From Simmondsia chinensis (taxonomy: Eukaryota > Streptophyta > Magnoliopsida > Caryophyllales > Simmondsiaceae): a stretch of 64,000 bases of DNA. Under the pieces are notes generated by a model. It was given only the letters and a program-made list of their open reading frames with translations. It was not told the DNA's origin and made no database searches. Shown piece after piece: positions 11,101 through 21,519 of the stretch. The stretch spans positions 642,501 through 706,500 of the forward strand of contig JAGTTD010000021.1 of NCBI GenBank assembly GCA_018398585.1, written 5' to 3'. The first letter of the stretch is position 1, and every line of letters begins with the position of its first letter. A program made the position numbers and the translations under genes.

Positions 11101-12328
11101 GATCTTGCTCAGCAATACCGTCAGAAACTGCAGGTGAGAAATTTGCATCTGCTAAAAGTTATTTTTCCTTGATATGTTTTTGACTAAAAGTATTTTGTGT
11201 TCAAAAATATTTTGTTTAGCTTAGGAAATTAATTTCATAGTATAACTAAATATGAGGTCGGAATTTAGCTCATTTGTTGTCGAGCTAGGACGGGACAATA
11301 TGTGATCTAGGGAGGTGGCAAAAGCGGTGTAGTAAAGGAGAATGTTTTTTTGTTTATGTAATCTTTGGCTATTCGTTTGCACAAGCATATAATAAGCGTT
11401 TTATTATTAATTATAATATGAAGATTTCCTCCCGACCACTGTTAGTCAAAAACCCGTATAATACGTGTGTTGAGAACATCCGTATTTTTTCATTTAAAAA
11501 GGGCTTTTACGCATAATTGCCCCCCCCCCAAAAAAAAAAAAAAAAGGAAAGAGTTTTCTTGTTCATATCCGTATAATACACATCTTATAACATTTATAAG
11601 TATTTTTCCCTTTGAAAACAAATCATCAATTGAAAAAAAGTGTATTTACACCTAAATTAAGGATCTATATTCTATATTTTGCTAAATTTGTCACTTTAAC
11701 TCTCAAATTATTAATTGTACCCTATGTGTTACTATAGGTTATGCTTCATGCTACCGTTAATAATGGTCGAATTGACAGAATTATATCCCTCCCTACCGTG
11801 TTTGTATTTAAAAGTATAAGTTGTTTTAGATTTGAATGCATTCAAATGGGTTTTTTATAACTCAATGAACTTTTGATTGAAATTTTCATGTATAAAATCG
11901 AATAATACGTATATGTATTAAATCCCATTTAATTTCCATACACTATAAACATACACCAGCTAATTTCTTGGGAAAAGGTGGTCTTTTTGGGAGCTCCTTG
12001 GAGATGAGCTTTAGGGGCTTTATTGATATAGCTTTAGTTGATTTGTAGAGAGATTGGAAGACTTTATGTTATTAGTTTATGGTTTTTATTGTTGTATTTT
12101 GTAACTCTGAGGACATCTCATCCTTAACTCATTTTATAGTCTGTCTCTCTCAGTATTATTTCTTTTCCTGATTTGAAACAAACCTTTATTGGTCTCTACT
12201 GCTCTAATTTATATTTACGTTCGATTTTTCTGATACAGAGCAATGACATGAAGGCTTTCAAGTCATTCTACCAATCACTCATTGAGAATCTAAGGCATCA
12301 ACAGAATGGAAGCCTCGTTTTCAGATAA
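2192..12328 (+). CDS. PSD: Exportin-T (tRNA nuclear export receptor, PAUSED/LOS1 type)
   Basis: Exportin-T is the karyopherin-beta family receptor that carries mature tRNA through the nuclear pore with Ran-GTP; the Arabidopsis gene is PAUSED. Thirteen coding exons can be placed: 2192-3916, 4017-4106, 4230-4319, 4431-4535, 4849-4908, 5530-5592, 5766-5861, 7776-7940, 8424-8597, 8876-8941, 9063-9161, 10987-11133 and 12239-12328. They give 2970 bases, 989 aa, about the family length, with no stop or frameshift. The first exon encodes the N-terminal 575 residues (start MDDLEKAILISFGESG, conserved LNALDDELISLDYPR, DAMRQQCVPQI, RGAAAGC); the last ends in IENLRHQQNGSLVFR. HEAT-repeat-like helices fill the protein. 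All introns are GT-AG and all fall between codons. Introns 7, 11 and 12 are long (1.1-1.9 kb) and most visible repeats lie in introns 7 and 11. The start is the conserved family start. The gene looks intact. Confidence 0.96.
5643..5735 (-). repeat. tRNA-derived SINE head-like fragment in intron 6
   Basis: On the minus strand the sequence contains GGTTCAAATCC, a good Pol III B-box, about 45 bases after GTGATAAAATGCCACC, a weak A-box position. Flanking sequence does not form a tRNA cloverleaf. It resembles the head of tRNA-type plant SINEs; no tail or target duplication was recognised. Confidence 0.4.
6030..6576 (+). repeat. Pair of about 165-bp direct repeats (TRIM-like) in intron 7
   Basis: Segments at about 6030-6193 and 6413-6576 are diverged direct copies: both contain CATAATGGACC or GATAATGGACC, then GGCC..AAAGGGGA, AAATCACT, AAATTG and a GGGATTGG..GTTACA end. 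The 220 bp between them has no coding capacity. The structure, short direct repeats around a non-coding core, suggests a terminal-repeat retrotransposon in miniature; no primer-binding site was confirmed. Confidence 0.45.
6755..6930 (-). mobile_element. RTE-LINE-type 3' tail / related SINE, (TTG)n-ended
   Basis: Reverse-complemented, this reads GGACTAGCTTCTCAGGCTGG, the CTTCAGGGTAGCCCC block, GGAAGGCTGCGTACATCT, a C-run, GACCCTGCTTACGCGGGAGC and GGCACTGGGTTTG followed by (TTG)n. The same tail ends the RTE LINE at 62005-64000. Similarity to the insert at 24614-24796 extends upstream of the tail. It lies antisense in intron 7 of the exportin-T gene. Confidence 0.75.
7242..7382. repeat. Hairpin (foldback) element in exportin-T intron 7
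   Basis: Two arms of about 60 bp, starting ATGGAGCAATATTTA and ending TAAATATTGCTCCAT, pair over nearly their whole length through GTCAAGTCAAATAAAGTAGT and its complement, with a loop of about 15 bases. It is a MITE-like foldback with near-complete pairing and would form a long hairpin in the pre-mRNA. Confidence 0.75.
9338..9585 (-). pseudogene. U2 snRNA-like sequence, tandemly duplicated, antisense in intron 11
   Basis: Read on the minus strand from 9585, the sequence starts ATACCTTTTCTCAGCC and continues TCAAGTGTAGTATCTGTTCT and TTATGAGTTTAATATC, matching the first 60 or so nucleotides of U2 snRNA, including the branch-point recognition GTAGTA. It then departs from U2 into about 60 nt ending CGCACCTCTTCTTCCCATTG. 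The whole 113-bp unit, minus the first 20 nt of U2, is repeated (9338-9450 and 9451-9563). The Sm site and 3' stem-loops of U2 are absent, so it cannot be a working U2 gene. Origin by retroposition followed by tandem duplication is inferred. Confidence 0.75.
10128..10757. mobile_element. hAT-like non-autonomous element in intron 11
   Basis: The block starts CTAGGGCTGCACAATGGTC and ends TATGCTGCCTTAGG, roughly inverted termini. Inside are many GGACTGG, CCGGTT and GACCGG motifs, reminiscent of widespread plant hAT MITEs built of GGTCCGG words. No coding sequence for a transposase is visible. Boundaries are approximate. Confidence 0.45.
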
Positions 12329-12464
12329 CATCCTTACGATTATCGATTTTGTTTGCTTTGTTTGGTTGAGTGTTCAACGCTTCATGTTACCCTTAAGAAT
12401 GGACGGTGGCTTGATTTTTTTCTCAACTACAGGTTTGTCATTTATCTATCTATCGATATTTTTT

Positions 12465-13050
12465 ACTAGGGGTGTAAATAAGCCAAAGAAGCTTTTGAGC
12501 CCTCTCAAGCTGACATGTTACCTAGCTAGGAACGCTAGGTTCTCGTTTGCAGCTTGAGCTGGCTCAGAAGAGTTGAACTCTGAGTCTTGTAGGAGCTTGG
12601 ACTTGGTGGATCGTGATCATAAAGCATCCAAATAGACTAGTCTCAAGCTATATTATGTGCTTGAAGTTGCCCTGATGAACCTAGTCTGAGAGTGCTTTGT
12701 TTGAATTGTGAAAAAATTGTTCTTTTAGAAGCGCTTTTTGCAAAAGCAGTTTTGAAAAGAAGTGCTTTCAATAGGGGTATTTTTGTTTGAAAACTTTTTA
12801 GTTTTCGCTTCTGCTTGTAGAAGAACAGCTCTGGCTTCTATTAGAAACACTATTCTTTCAACATACAAATTCTGAAAAAATACTTTCTACAAAAGAAGTT
12901 TGGCAAAACAGGCTCACGAGGCCTAGGTCTATTCCAGAGGTTGAGTTAGGTTTGAGTCTCAGCCATGACGACTTGAGCTCAACCTCAAGTTTCTAGCGCA
13001 GCCAGCTTCGAGTCAAGGCCTGGATTGGTTAATTTACACCCGAAACCATT
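12465..13050. mobile_element. hAT-like MITE with nested smaller MITE downstream of exportin-T
   Basis: Left end ACTAGGGGTGTAAATAAGCC and right end GGTTAATTTACACCC are inverted termini of the common plant GGGTGTAAAT element, with GAGCTC/AGCTTGAG words inside. A second AT-rich piece at about 12690-12920 (GAGAGTGCTTTG to AAGTTTGGCAAAACAGG) looks like a nested MITE. No protein is encoded. Confidence 0.5.
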
Positions 13051-14238
13051 AAGTCATCGACCTTTTTGTTTGGCTCCTAATCTTTTAAAATATTGCAGGG
13101 TTTTGTTCTTTCTTTGTACATAAGTTTACGTGATCGAAAGCAAGGTAAACATAAGTTCCTATAATTATTTTGAACCATTTTCTGTTCCATCTTGTCCACG
13201 ACGCGAGCTGAACATATCGCAAACTCTTGATACTGAACAGGTGTAAATTTCCAGAATCAGTTCTTTTATTCATGAAAAGATGAAAGCGTTCCGAGTTATT
13301 GCCATCTTTATCCATTCTCTATGGCTCTTTCTACATGAATTATCCCAGGTAGCTGCCAGATTCACCATAGTTTACGAGCTCGAGAGCTATGGAAAGAGAA
13401 GGAACCGAGAAGTAAGGTATTAACGAAACCGGTTTAATATTGGGACAGCTTCATTAAAATCCCAATCCAAGTTTTGACACAGGTGAGATCTTATGAAGTT
13501 TTGTTTTTGTTAATGATATTTGATATTTTGTAAGTTTTGTGATTACCTTGAAGAAGAAAGATAAAAACAAAACAACTCAGTTTATTCTGTTAATTTCCTT
13601 TTTATGTTTTGTTTCATGTACTTTGGTTTATTTTCATTTTTAATTTTACTTTCTTGTTTTTTTGGGACTAGCCCACATGTTTAGGCTGCTTTTGGTTCAA
13701 CTTTTTAATAGTTGACGGCAAGGTTTGTGTTCCATTGATTTGGGGGGGGGGGGGGGGGGGGGGGGAATTTTTTTATATTATTTTTTCAGTTTAAATAGAA
13801 AAAAAAAATTATTATTATTATTATTATTTTGGTGAAAAAAGGGACACAATGGTAACTAACCCTTATCATCAAAGAAAAAATTAAGCAACTAAACCAATAG
13901 TTAAAATCATATAAATTTTATGTGTGTTTTAAAAATGTTTTTTCATTTTTTTTTTCTATTTTTGTATAATCAATTAATTGTTCTTGGATTTTGATCCCTT
14001 AATTAATTTATTTACTTTTTAATTAGAAGATATTACATGCAAGTCATAAATTATAATAATATTTATAAAATTATCAAAAAAGTAGATAAATTAAGTGTAA
14101 TTAATGCTTCTTTAAAATGTGCTTATTGGGAACATATTAGACGAACCTTATATATATAATAAGTCAGTTTTAGTAGAGCTTGCTAACTTTATTAGTAGTC
14201 TCAACATTTTTTTTCTTGTTAATATATATATATATATA
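13051..14238. other. Intergenic AT-rich stretch with a G24 homopolymer
   Basis: No gene seen. Notable only for a run of 24 G at 13742-13765, an (ATT)n run near 13808-13830 and a (TA)n run near 14222-14238. Short ORFs here have no recognisable similarity. The 3' end of the exportin-T transcript must lie in or before the first part of this stretch or in the preceding MITE. Confidence 0.6.
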
Positions 14239-14510
14239 TTGACGTTCTTATAAGAGGGTGAGAGCGTAAGAAGGGTGAATTCTGATTCTCCATTGTAATA
14301 GACGGTCAAGATTTGTTGAACATTAAAAAAATAACAATTTACGGCTCATACCTCTTCATAGGGTGGAAAGAAAGGAGTCGGGGAAGGAAATTTTTTTTTT
14401 AATATTCAATAAATTTTGGCCGTAAATTGTTATTTTTTTAATGTCTTACAAATCTTGGCCGTTTATTATAAAAGAGGGCCATGATTCGCCCCTTTCACGC
14501 TCTCATAAGA
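14239..14510. mobile_element. Foldback MITE
   Basis: Outer arms GACGTTCTTATAAGAGGGTG and the complement of CACGCTCTCATAAGAACGCC, plus an inner perfect inverted repeat of about 24 bp around CATTAAAAAAATAACAATTT and its complement near 14440. No coding capacity. A related half element lies at 44492-44560. Confidence 0.7.
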
Positions 14511-14519
14511 ACGCCACCC

Positions 14520-15856
14520 AGTAGCGGATCCAGAAATTTTCTTCACCGGGGACATGTACATATAGTCGATTAAAAAAATTAATATAACGGGTTTTATATT
14601 TATAATAAAAAATTAATAATAATTAAATATATAAATATAGTATGTCACATAAAAATTGTTAAGAGAATTAAGATATAAAATTTGGGTTAAGATTTATATA
14701 ATTGGGGAGTATTTGAAAGTAAAAATTGTAGACAAAATAAAAAATGAGATAATTTGTCTACTAAAAATTGAATTGAGTCTAAAATTTTAATATCTTAGGT
14801 TCCATATGCAAAACAAAATTAAAAATAAAAATAAATAAATAAGTAGATTATACAAACGATTTATTAAAAATTGAGAATATATATAATATATAAAAAATTT
14901 TATAAAATAATTATACTAATACAACCGAAAAAAATTTCATATGAGCGAAATAGAATCATGACTTCGTGTTTTTCAAAAGAAGAAGAATAATAATTTAATG
15001 AAAGATTATGAATATATTAGTATTAGTGTATTATGGGGATGGCAATGAGGCGGGTAAAACTTGTTACCCATAGGTATCCGCCCCGTTTGGGGAGGTATGG
15101 GTATAGATGAGGCGGGTAACGGGTACGGGTAGGGTACACCTGTTAATACGAGTGGGTACCGGTATAGGCTTGTACCCGCCCCGTACTCGCATATACCCGC
15201 CTCGTAATTATATATTGGAGTTACCCGTTGTGTTATTTTATATAAAAAATTTCTTATGCTATTTGTAAGTACGAATTCATTATTATTATTGAAGGAAAAA
15301 AGAAAAGAATTTATGGATAATAAGTTGGACATGAATAGGTAACAAAGCGGGTAAGGGCGGGTACGGGTGAGTCGGGGTGGATAGGGGCGGGTAATGGGTA
15401 CCCGTGGCTAATGGGGAGGGTACGGGTATAGGTTTGTACCCGCCTATCGGTATCCACTTCATACCCGTGACGGATAATGAGGCTGATACGGGTATAAAAT
15501 TTGGATAGCGGGTACGGGCATGGAGGAGGCGCCCCCCCCATACTCACCTCACTATATTGCCATCCCTATTATATAAGATTTTTATAGACTTAAAAATGAA
15601 GAATTACAATTTAAAAAAAATTATAATTAAAATGTTCTAAAAAGTGATGCTTAGTAACCTTGGACCCTTAACCTAAAAAGTATTAAATATGACATTAACC
15701 ATCAAGCTAAAGTGCTCATTGTCAATAAGGGGCACTATTCTTATTTTTAATACCTATATTTAAAAAGTATAATAAGTCACCACGAATAATTGAAATTCAA
15801 TACATAGGCCACCGGGGGGCCGTGCCCCTAGTCGAACTACTGTGAATCCACCCCTG
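14520..15856. mobile_element. Mutator-like non-autonomous element with 9-bp target duplication
   Basis: ACGCCACCC occurs directly at both edges (14511-14519 and 15857-15865), a 9-bp duplication typical of Mutator-like elements. The ends, AGTAGCGGATCCAG and the complement of TGAATCCACCCCTG, are imperfect inverted repeats. The interior is AT-rich non-coding sequence with a nested GGGTACGGGT element at about 15031-15568. No transposase gene. It inserted next to the end of the preceding foldback MITE. Confidence 0.7.
15031..15568. mobile_element. Nested hAT-like MITE of GGGTACGGGT type
   Basis: Ends TGGGGATGGCAATG and the complement ATTGCCATCCCTA are inverted terminal repeats; the interior is rich in GCGGGTA, GGGTACGGG and complementary CCCGTACCC words. 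A second copy of the family is at 58628-59063. No protein is encoded; long ORFs here are artefacts of the G-rich repeats. Confidence 0.65.
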
Positions 15857-16637
15857 ACGCCACCCTATCTATATATACATATATATAAAAGTAAAATATA
15901 GGGTGGCCAGTGTTTAATAATAGCTCGGAGCTAGCTGGGTCCCATTATTATTCTTAGGGCGTTTTTATGGTGCAAAATTTTTTTAAGCTATATGTCGACA
16001 CATAATTTTTGTGTGTCAAATCACAGCTCAAAAATTTGTATAAAATTTAACTAAATTCTGTACCGTACGAAAAAGTAATTTTTAGACAAAGTGTTATTCA
16101 TATGGCACGAGTGCGATATTTTAGCTGGGTCCCATTATAATTCTTGTGGCACACGTGTGATATTACCGGAAAGTACGTTGCCCAAATTCCCTCGTGCTCT
16201 GATTCTCTCTCTCAATTCGCTCTCTGTCTCTCTCTTCTACTCCGATGACAGTATCACCGGAATCGGCCATTGAAAATGCGAGTTCAGGCAAGCATGATCA
16301 ACCGGCGGCAGAGAGAAACGGCGCCGGCGATATTCTTGATCGAGATTTTGAAAGAACTCAACACTGATGATAGTGATAGGGAAAAGAAATGTAGGAGAAA
16401 GCGTGATGGAATTGGTGGTGTACTAACTGCAACCCCAGAAACTTTTGCGTCCCTAAAGCCTGCCTCTTTGTCGTGATTACTGCAATTGTAAAGCCTGCCT
16501 GCAGTCGGAGGGGGGGGAGGGGGGGGGGGGGGGGTGGTGGTGTTCGGTTCTGTTAGGGTTCAAGAGCTGCGAGATTCATCGTCTGAAATCAAAGGTGTGC
16601 GGAATCTTAACAAATTTGATATTCTCTGATACCAATT

Positions 16638-17142
16638 TGTTAGGGAAATCTTGACACGGAAGCGTAAACCCTAATTACTTAATTCGATGACTCACACAAA
16701 CGAGAAGTAAACAAAATAGGTGAAAGAAAGAACAAACACGAAGAACACAATGATTTACGTGGAAACCCCTCTACAATCGAGAGGGGAGAAAACCACGGGC
16801 GGAGATGAATATTCTTTATTGATACTGAGCGGAAGAATTACGACACTTCCTCTTCACGAGATCTATGAAAGAATTACAAGCTACTCTCTCTTAACTCTCG
16901 TAGGGTTTCTCTCTAGACGAGCGGCTACCTTACTCTTGATTTGGATGACCAAAACAGAAACTCTAGCCCCAATATTTATAACCGCGGGCCAAGGAAGGTC
17001 CCGAACGATCGGCCAACTTACGGCCCAAAATACAACAAATTCACTTAAATCACCCGATTGATCGGGCTTCCCTCCCGATCGATCGGTGACCCCTGGGTAA
17101 CCCATAAATTTAAAACAAGTAATTTGAGACATAATCCTAACA
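16638..17142 (-). mobile_element. Copia LTR with adjoining primer-binding site, inside the JmjC copy
   Basis: Starts TGTTAGGGAAATC and ends AATCCTAACA, and aligns with the LTR at 43754-44337 through TTTACGTGGAAACCCCTC, AATCGAGAGGGGAG, CACTTCCTCT and CGATCGATCGGTGACCCC. Just outside, at about 16623-16637, lies TCTCTGATACCAATT, the complement of a tRNA-iMet primer-binding site, so the fragment is an LTR plus start of leader on the minus strand and not a clean solo LTR. Confidence 0.85.
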
Positions 17143-17774
17143 AAAGGAGATGACAAGTTTCGACACTCATTGTACTTGCTGCGTCACACTTTCCCATTTC
17201 TTAAACAACTCAACCAAGAACAGATGTTGGAGAAGGAATTTCAAGCCAAGAATCGACATCTTTCACCTACCCAGATCATTTTGCAAGCTGACTAATGCCC
17301 TCCTGATCAGCGGATTTACTGCGACTATTGTAGGACTTCTATACTCGATTACCATTGAAGTTGTCCCCAATGCCACTACGATCTCTGCCTCACTTGCTGT
17401 CGCGAGATCTGGGATGGTAACCCTCACGGTGGTCGAGATGTAGTGTTCCCGGAGCTTGTTAGTAGAGGTTTGGACTATTTACACGGTATAGGTTCACAAG
17501 CTGATGGTGGTATTCATGAATCTGATACCAGCCATGAAGTTGCAACCACACCCAATTCAAGTAACTCCTCGGGAAAATCAGCGTGGACAGTGAACCCAGA
17601 TGGTGGCATTCCGTGCCCAGCGCCTGAATGTGGTGGGTGTGGTCGGGCCCTTCTTGAATTGAGGTGTACGACTCGGGGAGAATGCTGTTTCAGAGTTGGT
17701 GGATGCCGCGCAGGAAGTACTAGATAGTTTCAAACTCACCACGATTGCTCAGTCCTGTTCTTGCGCCGTTGCAG

Positions 17775-17901
17775 GTTGGGGGTCCTCGGAAACAGCCTCT
17801 CTTCAGGTTAACACCCTGAAGGGCGAAGGCTGCGTACATCTCCCCCCAGACCCCAATTTTGCGGGAGCCCTTGAGGCACTGGGATTGTTGTTGTTGTTGT
17901 T
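17775..17901 (+). mobile_element. RTE-type 3' tail inserted in the plus JmjC copy
   Basis: A 127-bp insert, GTTGGGGGTCCTCGGAAAC to GGCACTGGGATTG(TTG)n, flanked by an 18-bp target duplication GTTCTTGCGCCGTTGCAG (17757-17774) and GTTCTTGCGACGTCGCAG (17902-17919). It splits the JmjC reading frame between CSCAVA and DGNNRRKAASR. The sense orientation agrees with the host gene. Confidence 0.9.
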
Positions 17902-19344
17902 GTTCTTGCGACGTCGCAGATGGTAACAACAGGCGCAAAGCCGCGTCTCGAACCAACTCCAATGGCAACTATTTATACACCCCCAATTCTCAAGAAATTG
18001 GTTGTCCTGGACCCTTGGCACACTTCCAGTGGCATTGGGGCAAAGCAGAACCCGTTATTGTCAGAAATACGCTGGCAAATTCATTCGGCTTCAGTTGGGA
18101 CCCAGTGGTTATGTGGCGTGCCTGCCAGGAAGTTAGTGATGCGAACCTTTTGAATGTCAACGTCTTCGACTGTCTACCCTGGTGCGAGGTCCAGATGAAT
18201 ACCCATAAATTCTTCCAGGGGTATACAGAGGGGAGATTTGACGAGCACCAGTGGCCTCAACTACTTAAGCTGAAGGATTGGCCGCCTTCTGCTAGATTTG
18301 AGCAATGGTTTCCGAGACATAACACAGATTTCATTCTTGCTTTGCCGTTCAAGGAGTATACGCATCCGCAGTTTGGTATCCTTAACGTCGCTGTGAAGTT
18401 GCCGGAGGACGTGCTAAATCCTGACATGGGTCCCAAGGCTTACATTGCCTACGGTGGCGCCCAAGAACTCGGCCGTGGTGATTCTGTAGCCAAGCTCCAC
18501 TGTGACATGTCCGATGCCATTAATATCATGATGCATAGCACTGAAGTTGCCCTCACTGCCCGGCAACAGTCAGCTATTGATCATTTGAAAAAGCGGCACT
18601 TGTCCCAGGATTAGGAGGAACTATTTGGTATTGACGCCCAGACCAGTGGTGGTGCATCTGTATCTTCCCCCATTGAACTAGGATCAAGTCAAGATTCGAG
18701 CCGTGAAAGTGACAAGCCCACAGAAAATGAGCAGATGATGCTTGAAGGTTCAAGATCTATCGAAAGGTTTGCATTGTGGGACATCTTTAGAAGAGAAGAT
18801 GTCCTTGTACTTGAGGAATATCTCAAGAGTCACTTTAAGGAGTTCAGACATATTTACGGTCGTCCAGTGACTCAAGTTCTGCATCCTATTCACGACCAAG
18901 CGTTTTACTTGACAGAGGAACACAAGAACAAGCTCAAGCTGCAATTCGGCATTGAGCCTTGGACCTTCGTCCAAAGTCTTGGAGAAGCAGTTCTCATTCC
19001 TGCTGGCTGCCCGCATCAAGTCAGTAACTTAAGGTCTTGTACCGAAGTAGCTCTAAATTTTCTATCCTCCGAGAATGTGGCAGAGCGCGCTAGGCTGACG
19101 GAAGAGCTTCCGGGGCTGCCTCGGAATCAAACAGCCAAGGAAGATAAATTGGAAGCAAAGAAGATGACGTATTATGCAGCAAAAGCAGCTGTTACTTGTT
19201 TGAAGAAGTTTTTGAAGCCTTAGAAAGAAGCCCGGAAGTGACAACTTTTGTACATAGAAATTCTTTCACGACTTTGAAACTAAGCATTTTAAGAATTTTG
19301 AGCATACTAAATGCAGATTCTTTTCTTTGCTCTCCTATGCTTCT

Positions 19345-20047
19345 TGTGTTCTAATGAGTAAATGAGCTGAGCCCCCGAGCTTCTGACAATCCAAGCTCGA
19401 GCCTAGCAAGCTCGGGCTCGGTTCGGCTCGGCTTAAATACATGCATAGCAGACTTGTTTGGCATCCTATTAGTGTAGATAATGTTGCCTGCTGAGGCTTC
19501 TTAGCAATCAATTGTCTGAACGTCCATACATATAAATTACATAAATGTAAAATATACAGCTTCGTCTTATCAAGAGCGGCACAGCCAATGAGAACTAGTA
19601 TTGAGGGCTCCACATGTGAGCGTCGGCCAAAAAAAAAAAAGGTCTTAGTACTCTAGTTGTAACAACATGTAAGCTAGTGGGATACTCGGCCTAATATCAG
19701 TTGAGATTGGGCACAATTTAACATAATCTAATTCGAGTTAACGGCTGGACTGTTACTTGAATACCCCTGCCATCAAATATCTTTTGAAGAATATATTTGA
19801 CAATAGTGATTCAGGCTGGTCTGGCACATAGTTTGCTTCGCAAGAAACCCCACCGAAGGCGAAGACGAGAAGGAGACAGAAAACAGAGCAAAATTCGAAA
19901 ACAATGACGATAGAGGGCGAAGACGTGCTCAAGAATGAGAAGAACCCTCACCCTCACTCTCTTGACGAGCCGAGCTTCAGCCTGAACTTTCAATGCCGAG
20001 CTTAATACTAACGAGGAGCTCGGGCTCGGTACAAATACACCCCTTTG
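19345..20047. mobile_element. hAT-like element with GCTCGGGCTCGG ends
   Basis: Left edge near GAGTAAATGAGCTGAGCCCC and right edge GCTCGGTACAAATACACCCC are imperfect inverted ends of the common plant GGTGTAAATGAGC family. AGCTCGGGCTCGG words lie next to both ends. The interior has no recognisable transposase. Boundaries are approximate. Confidence 0.45.
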
Positions 20048-20137
20048 CATGTCTACAGAAGGTTCTAAGTAGAAGTTTTCTTCTTTGTTTTGTACAAGGG
20101 CCTTAATAAATCAAATATATTTTTCTTACTGCGTACA

Positions 20138-20246
20138 CTTCACCTTACATGCAACCTATCCTATAGGGTTAAGGCTGCGTATATTTTACCCTCCTCAGAC
20201 CATGGCTTAGCGGGGGCCTTTTCAGGCATTGGGTTTGTTGTTTTTA
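20138..20246 (+). mobile_element. Degenerate RTE-type 3' tail
   Basis: AAGGCTGCGTATATTTTACC, then CTCAGACC, GGCTTAGCGGGGGCC and GGCATTGGGTTTGTTG are the diverged RTE/SINE tail. Upstream part is degraded. Confidence 0.6.
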
Positions 20247-20363
20247 GTGATTCGATTGAGTCTTAGACCAAATTTGGTTGATCTAGTTCATCTTCAACTC
20301 AATTTTTATCATAATGCTTAAATACCAGTTCTTCAACTCTAATCAATAGAAGCTTCAAACTAA

Positions 20364-21451
20364 GGCTTCGTTTGTTTTAGGGGAAAACCACATTCAAGGA
20401 AGTGGTTTTCCCATTTTTCTTTGTTTGGCGCATCATTAGCTCAAAGAAAAGGTTTTCTGACGGAAAACCTTTTCCCTCAAATGAGGGGAAATGACTTCCC
20501 TTTCAAAATGGGAGAAGTCGTGATTCTAAGTGGCTCAAAAACCTTCGCGGTTATCATCATGCAAATCGAGATCGAATCAAAGTAAACCGAACTGCATTGT
20601 AGACATTTAACGTCAATTTTGGACAAGAATTAGACTAAATAATTAAAAGCAGCCTGGATATTACTTTATTATTGTTGCAACGGAACAACTTTAATCAAGT
20701 TGAATTGTTATATAATATTATAGAAGGAAATTATATAGGCAATATTTTAGCATTTATTACATAGGTATTATAATATTTCAGTAATATACAATAATGTACC
20801 CTGAAGTTTAAAAATTTTCTCATGAATTACGTATCTTTTGCCAAAATTTAATATATTTTAAATGAAAACAGCAATCTATATGTATCCTATATCATAATCC
20901 AATAATTTCTTTTTATCAAAAAATGCTAACATGACATAGTTTTTGATAATATATAAGTAATTTTTGTTAGAATGTAGGCAACCTTTTTATAATATAATAT
21001 TTATACCACATCAATTTTTTAGCAGAAATTAACCGAATTTTAATGAAAATTCACCAGATTTTAACACAGTATATACACAAGTGATAAATTTTTTTATCTC
21101 TTGACACCTCATTGTATATAATAAAATGACAGAGTATTTAGATAATAAATGCTCAAATTTTAGAATACCTAAGAAATAATTTTCCTAATTTATACAGCTT
21201 TGATAGTTAACTTTTTAGTTTGTTACTTTATATATGTTGTGTTATTACTTATGTTGTCCTATAAAAAGATATAAAATGATTGGTGAAAATATTTTATTAA
21301 AACATACACAAAAACATCACAATGGGGAATTAAGTTTTCCTTTGAAATAAACAACGGAAAACCCCACTCAGAATTGATATTTCCTTGGAAAACATTTTCC
21401 GAAGACAAATCAATTCTTATATTCTACTTTTCCTTCAAAACAAACGGAGCC
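20364..21451. mobile_element. PIF/Harbinger-like non-autonomous element
   Basis: Ends GGCTTCGTTTGTTTT and AAAACAAACGGAGCC are inverted repeats with a TAA on each side (20361-20363 and 21452-21454), the 3-bp duplication typical of PIF/Harbinger elements. The subterminal regions hold inverted GGAAAACC/GGTTTTCC words. Interior AT-rich, no protein. A related copy at 56260-57524 carries a SINE; here the matching site (about 21225-21260) is empty. Confidence 0.7.
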
Positions 21452-21519
21452 TAAGTTTCACATTAACAGTCTTGTATTTTTTACTCCCTCAAATAAGACC
21501 GCAGAAACAATTATATTGA

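Larger units (their letters stand above)
15893..19223 (+). pseudogene. KDM3/JMJ25-type JmjC histone demethylase, broken copy
   Basis: The intact family removes H3K9 methylation with Fe(II) and 2-oxoglutarate in the nucleus (IBM1/JMJ25 group). A start at 16245 opens with MTVSPESAIENASS. After a copia LTR (16638-17142) come a Cys-rich RING-like segment (RIYCDYCRTSILDYH, CHYDLCLTCCREIWDG), then CPAPECGGCGRALLELRC, and from 17920 the JmjC domain with ADGNNRRKAASR, HFQWHWGKAEPV, EYTHPQFGILN, the iron ligands in LHCDMSD (18498-18506) and the second His in AGCPHQV (19014), ending at 19223 in CLKKFLKP. In-frame stops lie at 17293, 17356 and 18612, and there are frame changes near 17650-17700. No introns are evident from 17150 on, unlike usual family genes, so a retrocopy or compact relative is possible. 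The first 60 bp (15893-15955) are shared with the inverted copy at 24868-24930. Confidence 0.85.

Noticed and set aside
15006..15547. Proline-rich ORFs
   Set aside because: They are produced by the GGGTACGGGT repeats of the nested MITE and lie inside a non-coding element.
16270..16476. Independent ORF of 68 aa
   Set aside because: It overlaps the N-terminal region of the JmjC copy in another frame; only its second half may continue the JmjC frame after a shift.
18735..19223. Separate small gene for a 162-aa JmjC C-terminal protein
   Set aside because: It is the direct continuation of the JmjC copy after the stop at 18612, in the same frame; no independent promoter is visible.
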